Positions 42,756 to 54,730 of a DNA stretch of 64,000 bases are shown piece after piece. The notes under the pieces were generated by a model. It did no database searches. It was not told the DNA's origin and saw only the letters and a program-made list of their open reading frames with translations. This stretch comes from Phlebotomus papatasi. Its lineage: Eukaryota; Arthropoda; Insecta; Diptera; Psychodidae. Positions within the stretch are counted from its first letter, which is position 1; every line of letters starts with the position of its first letter. The stretch covers positions 49,672,712-49,736,711 of the forward strand of contig NC_077224.1 of assembly GCF_024763615.1 (NCBI RefSeq), given 5' to 3'. A program made the translations under genes and the position numbers.

Positions 42756-44386
42756 GGGTAAGTTGCATAAATTGGAACAATTTCCAAAGGCTCGAACTTT
42801 GATACAAGATTAAAGACATTATAAATACATTTTTCCCTGATGACATACATAAATTTGCTCCTTGATTCTTCTAGAATATTACCGTTTCATGGAAATTCTT
42901 GAAAAACAGTTTGAAAAGTTCTTAAATACAAGAAAAATACGTGAGTGCAAAACAATATAATTTGGACAGGGTGGGACAAGTTGGACGTGGGAATTTGGAC
43001 AATGCGTAGGGGAAGGTTGTGCAAGTTTGAAGATTTTTTACTGAATGCCATACACACTGAATCAATTGTACCACTAGGGTAAAGTGTATAATTAAAAAGT
43101 AAAAAACATTAAGGCTTTGATATATATTATTTATTAAATCTTTTTCTTGGATATTTTAATTTTCTTGCTTTGCTCCTTTTCTTCTTTTATTTTGAGCCTT
43201 TCTTCCTGTTTCTGAAGTCTAATTCTTTTTTTTCTTGCATAGCTTCTTCTTTTAGTTTTCTTTAATCATACGAATTGTCATAAAGAACTTCAAACATGAA
43301 TTTAAAAACTCCATAGAATAATAATAGATACCTGTCCTGGGCGAAAGCATTACACCCGTTTCGTCAAGATTAAAGACGCGATCAGGAGGAAGTTCCAGAA
43401 GATCTTTGGATTTTAAATATTCATGAGTTTTCTCAAACCACTCAGTGGTAATACCAGCTCTTTGGGTTGTGTATGCTTCTGGTGTACGAAGTCTCAATTC
43501 TGGGTATCTGTTCAAAAAACTCTTGAACCAAGAGTATCCTGGCCTTCCATCGGTGAACTCGTTGACAATCTTGAACTTCTTACAAATAATTTGCAGTGTT
43601 GAGAACTTGATCTTTTGTTCTAGGATGTCACTTGTCACTGCATCCTAAAATCCATTCAACGAGCTCATCTTCTATATCTTTTGGCAGCGTAGGAGGCCTT
43701 CGCCCAGAGCATTCTTCCGGACATTTCCCGGTCAGCTTATTAAAAAGTGTTGTTCTTGGCACCCCAAATAATACTGACACCTGACTTAGTGATTTTCCTT
43801 GACGAAAAGCTTCCAGTGCTTTGCTCACTTGGTCTTGAGTATAGGATTTGTACTTTTTCAATTTATTTGCCTTTTTACCCATCTGAAATAAAAAGAAAAC
43901 CCCTGCAATACAATCGTATCTCCGGATGTCCAACTTGTCACTTTTGCTCACGTTTCAAATAAGCACTTTTTCCTCATACAGTTAGTAATTATATCAAATA
44001 AAACCATTACGTACCGTTAACTATCGAGATTAAACACTTTATTCCACTAAAATTTGCCAGAAATATTGAGAAATGTCAACAGAACCGAAAAACCAAAGTC
44101 ACTATTCTTGTGTTTTTATTAGGAAAAAAAGGCCGATCGATGTATTTTTTCGACGGTGAAAAGTTACACTGTCAATTGAGATGAGAATTTTATACGTTAA
44201 ATCTTATTCATATGAATGGATTTTCACTTTATTTGCAGCATAAGGAACCAAATAATCAAACTATAACATAGAAAAATATACAAATTAAAATTTAGTACTG
44301 TATTTATCAAGAAAAAATTGCCCGTCCAACTTGTACCAGCGAAATTTTCTAACTTTTGCCATTGTCCAACTTGTACCAATTTACCC
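42756..44386 (-). mobile_element. pogo-like DNA transposon, larger copy
   Basis: It is TA-flanked, with ends gggtaagttgcataaattgg and (inverted) ccaacttgtaccaatttaccc. It carries the N-terminal half of a pogo/jerky-type transposase on the minus strand. Additional gtccaacttgtac words near the right end and gggacaagttggac near 42970 are subterminal repeats. The copy at 37522-38841 is an internally deleted relative. Confidence 0.75.
43335..43882 (-). pseudogene. pogo/CENP-B-type transposase, broken N-terminal half
   Basis: From the ATG at 43882 (MGKKANKLKK) the frame gives a psq-type helix-turn-helix (YTQDQVSKALEAFRQGKSLS, then VPRTTLFNKLTGK) and LPKDIEDELVEWILGC. It then shifts frame near 43630 into EQKIKFSTLQIICKKFKI, GRPGYSWFKSFLNRYP and the first catalytic Asp region RVFNLDETGVMLSP. 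The rest of the DDE core is missing, and the sequence after about 43335 is unrelated. It cannot make an active enzyme. Confidence 0.82.
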
Positions 44387-44538
44387 TATTTAATACCTTG
44401 AAATTTTGATTTAGATTCTCGTGTGTAACTTTGAAAGATTGTAGTAGAATTTTAGAAGAAAAGAACTAAAAAACTACAACTATTTCTCAAAACCGCATAC
44501 AATACTTAGTATAGTTTGCGAATCTAAAATATGATATA

Positions 44539-44765
44539 GGGGAAACTGGGGCACCACCGAACATAGAGTAGCACCGAATAGTGATTTTCACTTCTAAACT
44601 ACTTGGACTATGACGAATATTTCTTCAGTGGACAAGGATCGCTACATTATCTGCGAATCTACATAGGGTTCGATTACAACTTTTGTCCTCTGAAGTTTAA
44701 TATCTTTTAATTAAAAATCCCAGTGTTCGGTGCAACCCCATGCTCAGTAGTGCTCCGGTTTCCCC
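44539..44765. repeat. TA-flanked MITE with ggggaaactggggcac ends
   Basis: The left end ggggaaactggggcaccacc is answered by the inverted right end gctccggtttcccc; cgaacatagagtagcaccga pairs roughly with gttcggtgcaaccccatg. A truncated copy lies at 51361-51503. Confidence 0.8.
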
Positions 44766-45682
44766 TAGCTCTCGTTAGTTCGTTTGCTTTTCCATTCAAT
44801 TTAATATCTAGAGGTCAAATGGTGGAGATAACGACTTTGGTCCTTCAAAGAATGCATCAAAATTGATCTGAGAATAAGTAACATATCTTTTACTGTCCCT
44901 TAAGCATTTCTGTCCCCTGCAAATTTGTTTTATTTATATATCGAAAATGTCTTTTCGGAAATCTTCCTCTTTTGATTTTAAAATATTTTTAAATGATAAA
45001 CCTTGCATTGCTCTAAAAAGGTTAAAATCGGTTATTAATAAAGTAAAATGCTACACCTTTGGAATACTTACCAGGTTTTGCGAAATGCACAAACTCGTAA
45101 CTTAAATGCTATATTACCTCAAATACATCATTTACGATTTACCGATAGCATCCGATAAATAAAGCATCTAGCAATAAAGCATCCAGAAGAAATATCAGAC
45201 CACGAAGGCTTTCACAATGCCCTTACAAAAAGAGACAGAGGGAATTATGAGGTGGGTTTTTCATGCAGTCAAATATTGATTTTTCATTATGAAAAACGGA
45301 TTGCGGGGCTCATTAAATAGAAGGATGAGAAGCATATAATAGTGCAATGCTACAATTATGAATAAAAACTGTAAAAACTTAAGAAAAAAATAATAAAAAT
45401 ATTTGAAACTACCTGAAATCTTTTTCTTTTCTTTAGACTTATATTTTATATCTAAGTTTATTTTGCATCATTTTACATTGTTTCCATAAGTGGCCACAAG
45501 TTATGAATTTTACATTGTTGAAAAAATCATACTTTTTCTGAGGCTTAAGGCAATTTCCTAATAAATTCACCTGGATATATCGAAAGGAGGTACTTTAAAG
45601 AAATTACAGTTAAAATTTTATCTTAATTGGTCAAAAAGAAAAGAAGCTGTGAGCGAATATGTCCTTAATGTGGCCATAAGTA
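44766..45682. other. AT-rich intergenic, no gene seen
   Basis: No coding region, exon or clear inverted repeat was recognised between the two flanking MITEs. Confidence 0.45.
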
Positions 45683-46667
45683 GGGGAAAGTGACCATGCT
45701 TGATACTGTAAAATGATGTCCAAGGATTGTGATTTTTTTCTGATTAACACACAAACCGAAGCGATTCTTCCACTATGACAAAAAAATGTCTCACTTATTA
45801 GGTTCATAGTCCTACCTCACATAGTTCCTGGAAATCCTTAAATTTTCCTCAAGAAGAAAATGAAAATTCAGTGACGACTTTTATACAAGTCGGGTCCGGG
45901 GCCTTCCTGTATAATAATTGATTCGACAAATCGGAGGCCTAATTTCACTGCAAAAATTTCACCGGATACAAAAAATTGCACATCAATATTTAGACGGAAC
46001 TCTAATCTATCTGCTTAAATCGTTTGTACGACTGGTTATTAGTTTTAAAATCACTTTTATGTAACTTTTCTAAGCCGTGTTTTTATGACATTAGGGCACT
46101 AGCGAAAACCATTTTTTCATTTTGAGGCCGTGAAAATGTCACTCTGCAACCTTAAAATTCAGGCAACGTGGTTAAAGGCTATGTCAATTGTCGATAAAAT
46201 TGGGGGATTACAATATGTGTAATTATGAAAGAATCACATCTAATGATAGAGTTGCCACAATTAAATTATGATTCATGGACCCTTTCTAAAATATAGGATG
46301 GACACAGGTAGAATTTATGAATTTGTCACCACCCTCAAAAACAGTGTCCCCAAGTAAAAATATTTTTACATAAATATTAATACTGATGAACCCCCTATGT
46401 GCCTATGATAGTAGTTTTCCTGAACAGCGACATTAATTAAGAAATACTTATAAAATATCATGTATCAAAATTACAGTTTTAGACCTATTTTTGATTTTTG
46501 CTTCGTGAAACTAGGAAAAAAGAGCTAGGATCCTAATTTTTTTTAGGAAATGTGAGGCTTAGCACCAGCTATTGAAATATATTGCGATAAGTCATAACTA
46601 TTGATTAACATAGAAAATAAATAGTTATTATTAAGCTTGGATCGTATCAAGCATGGGCACTTTCCCC
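45683..46667. repeat. TA-flanked element with ggggaaagtg ends, about 1 kb
   Basis: The left end ggggaaagtgaccatgcttg and the inverted right end caagcatgggcactttcccc are both flanked by TA. Subterminal gatac and gtatc words continue the repeat. No transposase frame was seen inside. Confidence 0.75.
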
Positions 46668-46929
46668 TAATGCCGCTACCCTATAATAAAATTGATTTTC
46701 GGATAAAAATTACTTATCGGTTCATAACCGATTTGAACCGATTTATAAAACACTCAAAACATTGCACAAAATACCTCAGAAGTAATATAATTGAATTTCT
46801 GATAAAAATTTGTTCATTACCGGTCTATAACTGATTGTAATTATAGTTCAAGCTTATCAGGAATTCCAAGAACTTTCCAGCGAACCCAAACATGATACCA
46901 TTCTTTTGAGAAATGCCTTGGTTATCCTT

Positions 46930-47490
46930 AAACGGCACGAGGCATTCACTACACAGGGTACCAGACTTTTACTTATTTAGGGCTCTGGTCATTATGTCTT
47001 CACTTATGGGGCTGAATTAGTTTCCAGTGCCAGAGGTGAGACAAAGAATCGCCTGATTAGGGCATTCAATTCCTGTGTGCGTTATGTTTTTGCACTTTGC
47101 AAGTTTTATTTTTTTTGGGTTAACTCTATCCTTTGTCTTCCTCTTTTCCTTCATCTGGAGACTCATGCTGTTGACTTTGTCTTCCGATTTTACTGGTGGG
47201 CCACGGTATCTCGCGGAGTTTGTGGTGATTGAGTCATCCACCTCGTGTCTCCATGTGCCAAGTTCAGGGTGTCGTATTTTCCGCAACTCGAGAGAAAACA
47301 GATCTCTTTTTGTTGAGGGACTTATTTTATGGAATAGCTTACCTCGTGAGCGGAAAAGGGAGTTTATCCCTAGATTTGTGACTGCCGTGTACTCCTTAAA
47401 TCCCAGACAATCAATTGCATGGGAATATTCTACAGAAGACACTTCGTCCTATTTAATTATTCAATAAATTGAATTTGATTGAATTGAGTA
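46930..47490 (+). mobile_element. 3' end fragment of a non-LTR retrotransposon (LINE)
   Basis: The plus-strand frame ending at 47467 contains SRENRSLFVEGLILWNSLPR followed by a Phe-rich end, the typical last stretch of a jockey/CR1-like reverse-transcriptase ORF. A repetitive aattgaatttgattgaattg tail follows. It sits inside a dispersed repeat whose uninterrupted form is at 36430-36560, so it is an insertion. Exact borders and target duplication were not resolved. Confidence 0.55.
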
Positions 47491-47664
47491 CCTTCTCTGG
47501 AGCCTTCTTAAACCTTTGACATTGTAAAACTCGTATTAGGAATGATTCAACAGTATTTATATATAGAAGGAAGTTGGGCACCTTTGAAATTGGGATTGTT
47601 CACCTATTATTAAGTAAAATCGAGCCTTGTGATATAGTTTAGGTGCACAAACAGATTCACGCCT

Positions 47665-48447
47665 CTGCTTCTACACGAGATGTGGCCAAAAAAATGGGTA
47701 TCTCATCCAGTTTGGTACAAAAGATCAGGAAGAGAAATGGTTTGCTTACTTACAAAGCCCAATCAGCACCCTATCATAGTGATGAGCAATGACAAGTGGC
47801 CAAAACCGGGGCCTGAAGATTGAATGACAAACTTGTGAAGGGTTTTTAAAGGGTGCATTCTGTTACTGATGGATGATGAAACGATCGTAAAATCCGACCT
47901 CAAACAACTTCCTGGTCAGCAAATTTTATATTGCAAAATCTCGGACGGGTGTAGCGAAGAAGTATAGATTCAAGAACTACTCGAAGTTTCCAAAACAATC
48001 GTAGATTGGACGGCGATTTACACCTGTGTCGTAGAAGCCAAGAGTTCCTTGGTGGGCGCGATGAACCGCGAGTTTTACATAAAAGAGTGCCTTCAAAAGC
48101 GTCTTTTGTCGCCTTATTGTGATCACAACACTCCTCCATTGTTCTGGCAGACCTAGCATTCTGCCGTTACACCAAGGACACCATAAGATGCTTTGAAGAT
48201 AACATGATCCAATATGTGCTCCGTGACTGCAACCCACCAAATAGCCCAGAAATTTGGATAATTGAAAAATACTGGGATACTTTAAAGAGAGACGTGAGAG
48301 AGAATGCTTAATCAGCCGAAGACATCAAAGCTAATGCTCAGAAGTGGAAAAAAATAGTCAGGATAAGTGAAAATGACCTTGCCAAAACCACGATAGCGGA
48401 TCTCAAGAAAAAAATCCAAGAATTTGAAAACCAAAAGTTAGATTGAA
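47665..48447 (+). pseudogene. Decayed Tc1/mariner-superfamily transposase
   Basis: On the plus strand, spread over several frames with stops, are a helix-turn-helix (RDVAKKMGISSSLVQKIRKR), a first catalytic Asp region (LLMDDETIVK, then LKQLPGQQ), IKECLQKRLL, and a C-terminal NPPNSPEIWIIEKYWDTLKR. The order and the NPPN-x-PE-x3-IEKYW signature identify a mariner-like (maT/DD37-type) transposase. Stops and frameshifts make it inactive. Its left flank (47563-47640) carries an aagttgggcacctttgaaat end related to the MITE at 52484. Confidence 0.8.
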
Positions 48448-49583
48448 AAAGGCAATAAGTTCAAATAAATACTAATAAAATAAGCTTTTCAAGAATATGT
48501 AACACAGGTTTTAAAGATAAATAGTTTTTATATGGGAAGCGTTTTTGTTTGTTCAAATTTTATCGTTGACAAGATTTATATGCCAAATATAGTAAATCTG
48601 TCGTAAGGACTGGACTTTGCTATTTGCGTAAAAAAATAGTATCCTTAAGGTCCTTATTTAAAAAAAAAACTTATTTGTTAAAAGGATAAGGAAAAAGGAC
48701 TTACCATTTGACCCCTGGATCTTGAAATAGGCAGACTCGCAGACGGTCAGGCGAGGCAATATTTTCCTGAACATAATTACAAAACTTTACCAAAATAATT
48801 TTACCACTGCAGAAAATCGTTGTAGATCAAAGTCTATGTACTTGTCTTTCTTTAAAATTAGGGCCATAAAAAGCAACATTATGAAATAATTATTATTAGA
48901 ATTTCTGTCTGAATTGCAGAAAATTCCTGCAAATTAAGCACAATAAATTCATATAGACAACAAAACATGATAAATTTTGGAATCACAAATAAGACTGTGA
49001 TTCATGCAAAGGGATTACCTACAAAAGTAGAGAAATTTAATCACAGCCGCAAGATTTGATAAAAAAGAAACGCAAAAGAAACTTTCCTAGAATATAAAAT
49101 GTCACGAGTTCAAAGATTAATGGAAAAAAAATGGCAGGAAGTCATACTTTTTTCTCAATTTTATTACTCACATGGTTTACATAAAATGTTTTTTAAATTT
49201 AATTGTTAACTAAGCCTAGAGCTTGTGTGAAATTAAAAAGTATTTTATACGCTGAAATGTAAGTTAAACACATTTTAATGTGATCAATCAAATTAATTTA
49301 TTAAAACATCAGATTACATGAGATATGATCCTAATAAATGAGTATGAGACAATGTTTTTTGCTAATTTGCATTTTGTGCACTTTCAGTACTTAATAAATA
49401 AGTCTATGTGACTAATCTGATTAGTCACATTGTATGTACATGCTATTCTTAGAACAACTTAGAAAAAAAATATGCAATAGCTAAATAGATTGTTGACATA
49501 ATTGGCAATTAAGATCTAACGAGCTAACTAGGAGACGATAAGTCTCACATAGAAATACACTTCTTGTTCCCATCAGTTTGAAC
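48448..49583. other. AT-rich intergenic left of gene D, no gene seen
   Basis: I see only AT-rich sequence with a short palindrome (gactaatctgattagtcac near 49410). No gene is supported. Confidence 0.45.
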
Positions 49584-52500
49584 TTAATGAAGTCGGATTG
49601 CGATGAAAAGTGCGGTGATGAGCGTTAAGATTGACAAGGTAAATCTTGCGCCACTATTGCAACCATCGCTGTCGCAAATTCTGCAATTATCTCCAGCAAC
49701 TCCCAATAACGCACATGTTGCTTCACCAATATAGGCCGTGCAACCTCTCTGGGTCTGGACTTCTCCACCTGAACAGAAGATAAAGATCGAGGTGTAACGG
49801 AAATAGTAGATAAATTTTACAATTAAACGACAAGTTATATACTTTCAAAATTAACTAATTGGGTTGTCAACTTAAAAGAAGTGAGAAAGATCAAATTGAG
49901 GAGGAAATGGGAAAAATTAGAACTGAAAAATTTTGCATATCGATTTCCTGGGAATTCAAGGTTTTGTGGAACAAAATGATTAAAAGTCGAACAATTTGTG
50001 TAGGGGAAGGCTTTAAGGTTTTATACACATTCTGGCTTCGAATATTTCATATTTTCTATCTGTGTGCGAAGCCTGAAAGCCTTCCCTTGGTGATCAGACG
50101 AGGATGATGTATAGAATGCCTATGGACCTGGAAAGAATTGAAGATTATCCGAAAGATGATTACCGTAAATTAAACAGAAATAATCTCTTTCGGCTAATAC
50201 AGGACTAATGACCTATCAGGACTAAGTCCTCGAGGTCATCTTTAGGATTCACAATTTTCTAAGCCGGAAAATGTAGGAGATGATTGGACAGTTACGATAA
50301 TTAGTTTCGAATTTTGTTCTATCTACTTGTAACTTAAAATTATTTTTTCACGAAATATTCGAAATAGGACAAAACAAACTGAATTCAATTGAGTTACAAG
50401 TGAGGTTACAAGTTCGTTTTTAGAATTCAACATTTTAGAAATCGAATAAAACTGAAGGCGAATCGATCGGATTGATATTGTCCAAGTCGAAGATGGTAAC
50501 ACCAGGCTTCAAGTAAGGGCTGTATGTCTAGTACAATTTGCGAAGGTTACGAAATCCTAAATAATAACAAGCAATTTTAGTGGTTTTTCAAAATCTAATG
50601 GATCGTTTGATCTTAATATTCCATCCTAATTGAAAATTTTCCCAAAAATTTCATCTGAAATGAAATGGGAGAAGTTAAGCGCGGAGGCGGACAAAATCCC
50701 GAAAGCCAACATCTTGAAAGCCAAAATCCCGAAAGCCAAAATCCCGAAAGTCAAAATCCCAAAAGGGCCAAAATCCCGAAAGCCAAAATCCCGAAAGTCA
50801 AAATCCCAAAAGGGCCAAAATCCTGAAAGCCAAAATTCCGAAAGTCAAAATCACGAATGTTTAACTTAAAATCCTTAAAGGGATGAAATTATATGGAGGA
50901 TATTGTGTAGAATAATTTCCCAAGACACAGAAAAGTTCCATTTGCCTCCAGTAAGCGTTTTTTGTAATCATGGGAGTAGCTATAACACTTTTAAGATTTC
51001 AGGATTTTGGCTTTCGGGATTTTGGCGGATTTGGGATATTGGCTTTCAAGATTTTGGTGTTCGGGACTTTGGCTTTCGGGATTTTGACCGGGACCCGTTA
51101 AGACATATGGCCAAGCCTTAGCTCTGAAGTTCTGAAGCCTGTATAATATCATATATGAAATGTGATATAAATTATCGAAATGCGATATTTTTGGAGTCGG
51201 TTATAATCAGACGGGCTTCAGACTAAAGACTTAGTCATATGGCTTAACTGCTCTAAATTCTTATCAATCATGATTTCTTGGAAAAAAATCTTAGAATTGG
51301 ATTATTAAGGACAAGTGACCTATAAGATTCTAAAAAAGCAATAAAATTGGTTGCTATTTAGGGGAAACTTGGGCACCACCAAACACTGGGTATCACCAAA
51401 CACTAATTTTTATTTCTAAACTAATTGGACTATCTCGACCATTTCTTCAGTGGACAAGTATCCCTATAATGCCTAAAAATTTCTATAATTCTTGTCCTCT
51501 GAAGTCGAGTCGAGTTTAGTCTAGTTTCCGGAGGTCTCAAAATTCTAAATAGCAACCAATTTAATTTGTTCTTCTGATTCAAATAGATTAATTCCCCTTA
51601 ACAGTCCATGTCTAAGTGAAAATTTTACGAAAATTTTCGACTGATAAGAATCTAGAGAAGTTAAGTCTTATGACTAAGTCTTAGGTCTGAAGCCCGTATT
51701 ATCCTAATGGCTTAACTGCTCTAATTTCCTAAAAAGTGTGATGTTTGGAAAAGTTTTATCTTGAGATTGCATATAAGAGTAGTAGAACTAGGATTTTAAG
51801 AAAAAATAATACAATGCAACGGCATTATTATTTAGTAGTTCGAACTTAAGAACGACTTAAGTCTTTAATCTGAAACTCATAAAAGAGGCATGGCACAACC
51901 TCAAAGTTCCTTAACAAGATTTTTCCGATGTAAGTTCAATTAATCAATTCAATTAATCAGGAGAAAGAAAATATTTTATAGTCACTTTATGATTTTAAGA
52001 TATCATAAATTTTTGAAATTGTGAATAAAGATCCTTTGAACCAGTCTATCTCTATCTATCTAGGAGATTTCGAGAATTTTTGATTATTGAAAAATATCTT
52101 TTTACAATTATGGTGTTATACCATTTTTCGCTAATTGCTTTAAACCGTGTTTCAATGAACGAGATGTCTTAGGACGTTAGGGGCCTCTCGACATTTCAGT
52201 TTTCCAGACGTTTTTGCATAGAAGCACTGAAAACTATTTGCAAGTTTTTTCCTAAAGAGAATTGACTTATCAGTCTGATATATTTCGAAATCGTGCTTTA
52301 AAAGCTATCTAAAAATATATATTTCATAATGCTCGCCGAAATAATACAAGAACTGCGAGGAAATTTGTTAAAGTCGCGGTGCAATATCTGCAAAATTTTT
52401 ACAAGGAAAAGTGAAAAATATCTTCACTTTTTATTAGGCTTGATGGGCCCCTGGTTAGAACAGAGCACACTAATTTCGTTATAGGGGGAAGTGGGGAACC

Positions 52501-53579
52501 TTTGAATTGGGGCAGCTTTGAAATTGGGCTTTTTACTCCTATAGTTTTGAATTAATCATGATGTAATTTAGCTCAACAAACCATTAATGGTGAAGAAAGA
52601 TTATAACATTATACGGCTCAATTCAATTTAAAAATAGGAGGAAAAAGTCCAATTTCGAAGTTGCCCCAATTTAAAAGTGCCCTAACTTCCCCTACCGTTT
52701 CGTAATTATCTTGAATTGGTAACTTTAATTTAAGTGACTAAAGGATTTATACTAACTTATATTTTTGAAAAATCCGGATGAAGTTAACACTAAATCTACC
52801 AAGATCGGTTAAATTAAACTCAAAAAAACTTTTTAAAAATAATACATATTTAAACGGTACAAAGTCGCTATCAGATTTTGTGAATTTCTTAAAATATGAA
52901 TGTAATATTATTTTTCAATATTTAAATTTTAATTTATTCCTCTTTTCTGAGAAAAATTTGTAGGGTATCCTACCCTACCGTGATCTGTAATTTGTCCGAG
53001 CGCGATAGGAAACACTACCAAAAATTGTCAGTTTATTGTTAAGTTTGGGTTGATAGTCACGTAAGCTACTTACCAACGTCGCGGTGAGCAATAAAGCAAC
53101 GGAAAGCTTGATTTTGGGTGGGATCCTGGACTTCATTAATAGGAGAAATGTTCCTTCGTCTCCGCAATAGGCCTTGGGGTGGAAGGCCTGCAGGAGTTGG
53201 TGGAAAGAGGGTGGTTGTTGGGGTTTCAGATGGAGGACCAGGGGGAGTGTCTGACGGAGGTTGTGAGTCCGTAGACTGTGTTACTGGGCCTGTTGTCGTC
53301 GTTGGAGTATTTAATGGGGGCGTTGTAGTTTCAGCTGGGGGTGGTGTCTCCTCTACTGGAGGCTGGAAGATATTATCAGCTGTGCATCGAACACGATCGT
53401 GACCACTGGTATCAAAGGGATCATTGCAGTTGTTGCAAATGTAGCAATATCGCTGAGAATATCCTATATTGAGATAAAGATCATGATCACTGATATTCCC
53501 AAAGAGAAAGCAAAACTTTATCACTAAAATGCACACCTTGAGCCACAAGGGTGGCCAGAATGATCACAATCAACTTCAT
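49584..53579 (-). CDS. Small Ly-6-like GPI-type protein with mucin-like insert, gene D
   Basis: Three exons: 53537-53579, 53074-53463 and 49584-49768; 618 nt, 205 residues, both introns phase 1 (donors GTGTGC and GTAAGT). Start: MKLIVIILATLVAQG, a short signal peptide. The first half of a Ly-6-like domain (CYICNNCNDPFDTSGHDRVRC) is followed by about 75 residues rich in Pro and Thr (for example PPPAETTTPPLNTPTTTTGP), probably O-glycosylated, ending in a basic GLLRRRRN site that could be a furin cleavage site. The domain then resumes: FRCFIAHRDVGGEVQTQRGC, and CRICDSDGCN after the 3.3-kb intron. The tail FTLSILTLITALFIAIRLH is a GPI-type signal. It shares exon phase, strand and the QRGC...CN ending with genes A-C. 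The long intron is filled with transposon remains. Exon 3 was assigned by phase, splice signal and domain completion. Function unknown. Confidence 0.76.
50691..51096. repeat. Element with 15-bp minisatellite termini (copy 2), in gene D intron
   Basis: The left part is a run of aaaatcccgaaagcc units (about 50694-50860). The right part is the same unit inverted, ending attttgaccgggaccc. The core shares ggatgaaattatatggagga and the cctccag...gtaatcatgggagtagctat region with copy 1 at 29395-29641. Confidence 0.75.
51361..51503. repeat. Truncated copy of the ggggaaactggggcac MITE
   Basis: It begins after TA with ggggaaacttgggcaccacc and follows the 44539 element through cttcagtggacaag and tcctctgaagt, then stops. 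The right end is missing. It lies inside the gene D intron. Confidence 0.65.
52484..52692. repeat. TA-flanked MITE with gggggaagtgggg ends, in gene D intron
   Basis: The left arm gggggaagtggggaaccttt with ttgaaattgggc is answered by gtccaatttcgaagttgccc and cctaacttcccc. It is TA-flanked and about 209 bp. A related single end is at 47567. Confidence 0.75.
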
Positions 53580-53662
53580 TTCTTTTGGGGTTCACTTTAG
53601 GCACTTTTTCCAGAACTGTAAGAGGAAATTTGATCACCAACACTGTGAGCTCCAGAGACAAG

Positions 53663-53700
53663 GCAAGTGGTGGACTGTGATTTCGTATGAAGCTTTTATA
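53663..53700 (-). promoter_or_regulatory. TATA box and start region of gene D
   Basis: On the minus strand GGTATAAAAGC (TATA at 53694-53700) is followed about 27 nt later by AATCACAGTCC, an initiator-like site. This gives a 5' UTR of about 90 nt before the ATG at 53579. GATA-type words (TTATCT near 53750, TTATCA near 53720) lie upstream. Confidence 0.6.
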
Positions 53701-53759
53701 CCTTTCCGCGTGGCTGTGATAACAGGGAAATTGTATGGAGTCTCTTAGATAAATAATCA

Positions 53760-54730
53760 CTAGGCATCGATAAAGTTTACCATGTTGCCTTTTTATTTCA
53801 TTTTTTTTTCTGGGTAATTTTTTATGTACATGAATAGGCAAAAGTTAATGTATGGAATATTTTTGTTTGTGGGAAGTCTCCTTATCACTTGATGCTCACG
53901 GCTGACCAAACTAAAATATTTTCCTTGACGCATTTCACCCATAGAAATTTTGCTCTAGAAATCATTTGTCATCAAACACAATTAATGGATGACTCATTAT
54001 GGGAGATTTCTCTCCCCTTGCAATTTCTCATCTTACAACAAAGACAAAGGAATATTATATGCAGGGTGATAGGGGAAAAACAGCCGGATCTCATTGGAAT
54101 ATCTCTCAAGTTGTAATTTTTGGTTTATTGTTGAAAATCATAAAGTCGTACATGGGTATTTTTTTGCATTTTACAATTGTTCTTGTTGACATTGCTACAA
54201 TTTTCTTTATTTCCTCATCTCGCGGATACAACACACAAAATATGACGGAATATAGGCATAAAAAAACATAAAATTGCTCTTATGATAATAAAAAAAAGAA
54301 CGACTCTTGCAGAAATTATAGTCTGTGCGCCATGGCGATATGATAAATTAGTTTTTTCTTGTGTTTTCAGTTTAAAATGTCTCACATTAGGGGTCAAAAA
54401 CTCAAACACATGACAATTTAACATTTATTTTCGAATTCTTTTTTTTCTCATCAAAAATCTACTTTTCTAAAGTCTTATTGGGTAAGTAACTTCAAAGTGT
54501 TTATTCTTAGTACATGCTCATATGTTTAATACATAGATAATTACACAAGAATAAATTTTATACATTCAGGTTATCTTATGAACTTTTTTAATTATTTAGT
54601 TTATTGACACCAATTTTTACCAATCTCTGTGTTAATATGTTTGTAAATTACAAGAAATATATTGTATACGTCCTACTTAGATTCTGGTTAGGTATTAAAT
54701 TATAGAGAGAGAGTCACATAAAATTATATA
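53760..54730. other. Upstream region of gene D, no further gene seen
   Basis: AT-rich. The short plus-strand frames at 53889-54271 show no recognisable family and overlap each other in different frames, so I do not call them. Confidence 0.4.

Noticed and set aside
47075..47467. A host gene with a hydrophobic N-terminus
   Set aside because: The C-terminal half has the ending typical of LINE reverse-transcriptase ORFs and the segment interrupts a dispersed repeat.
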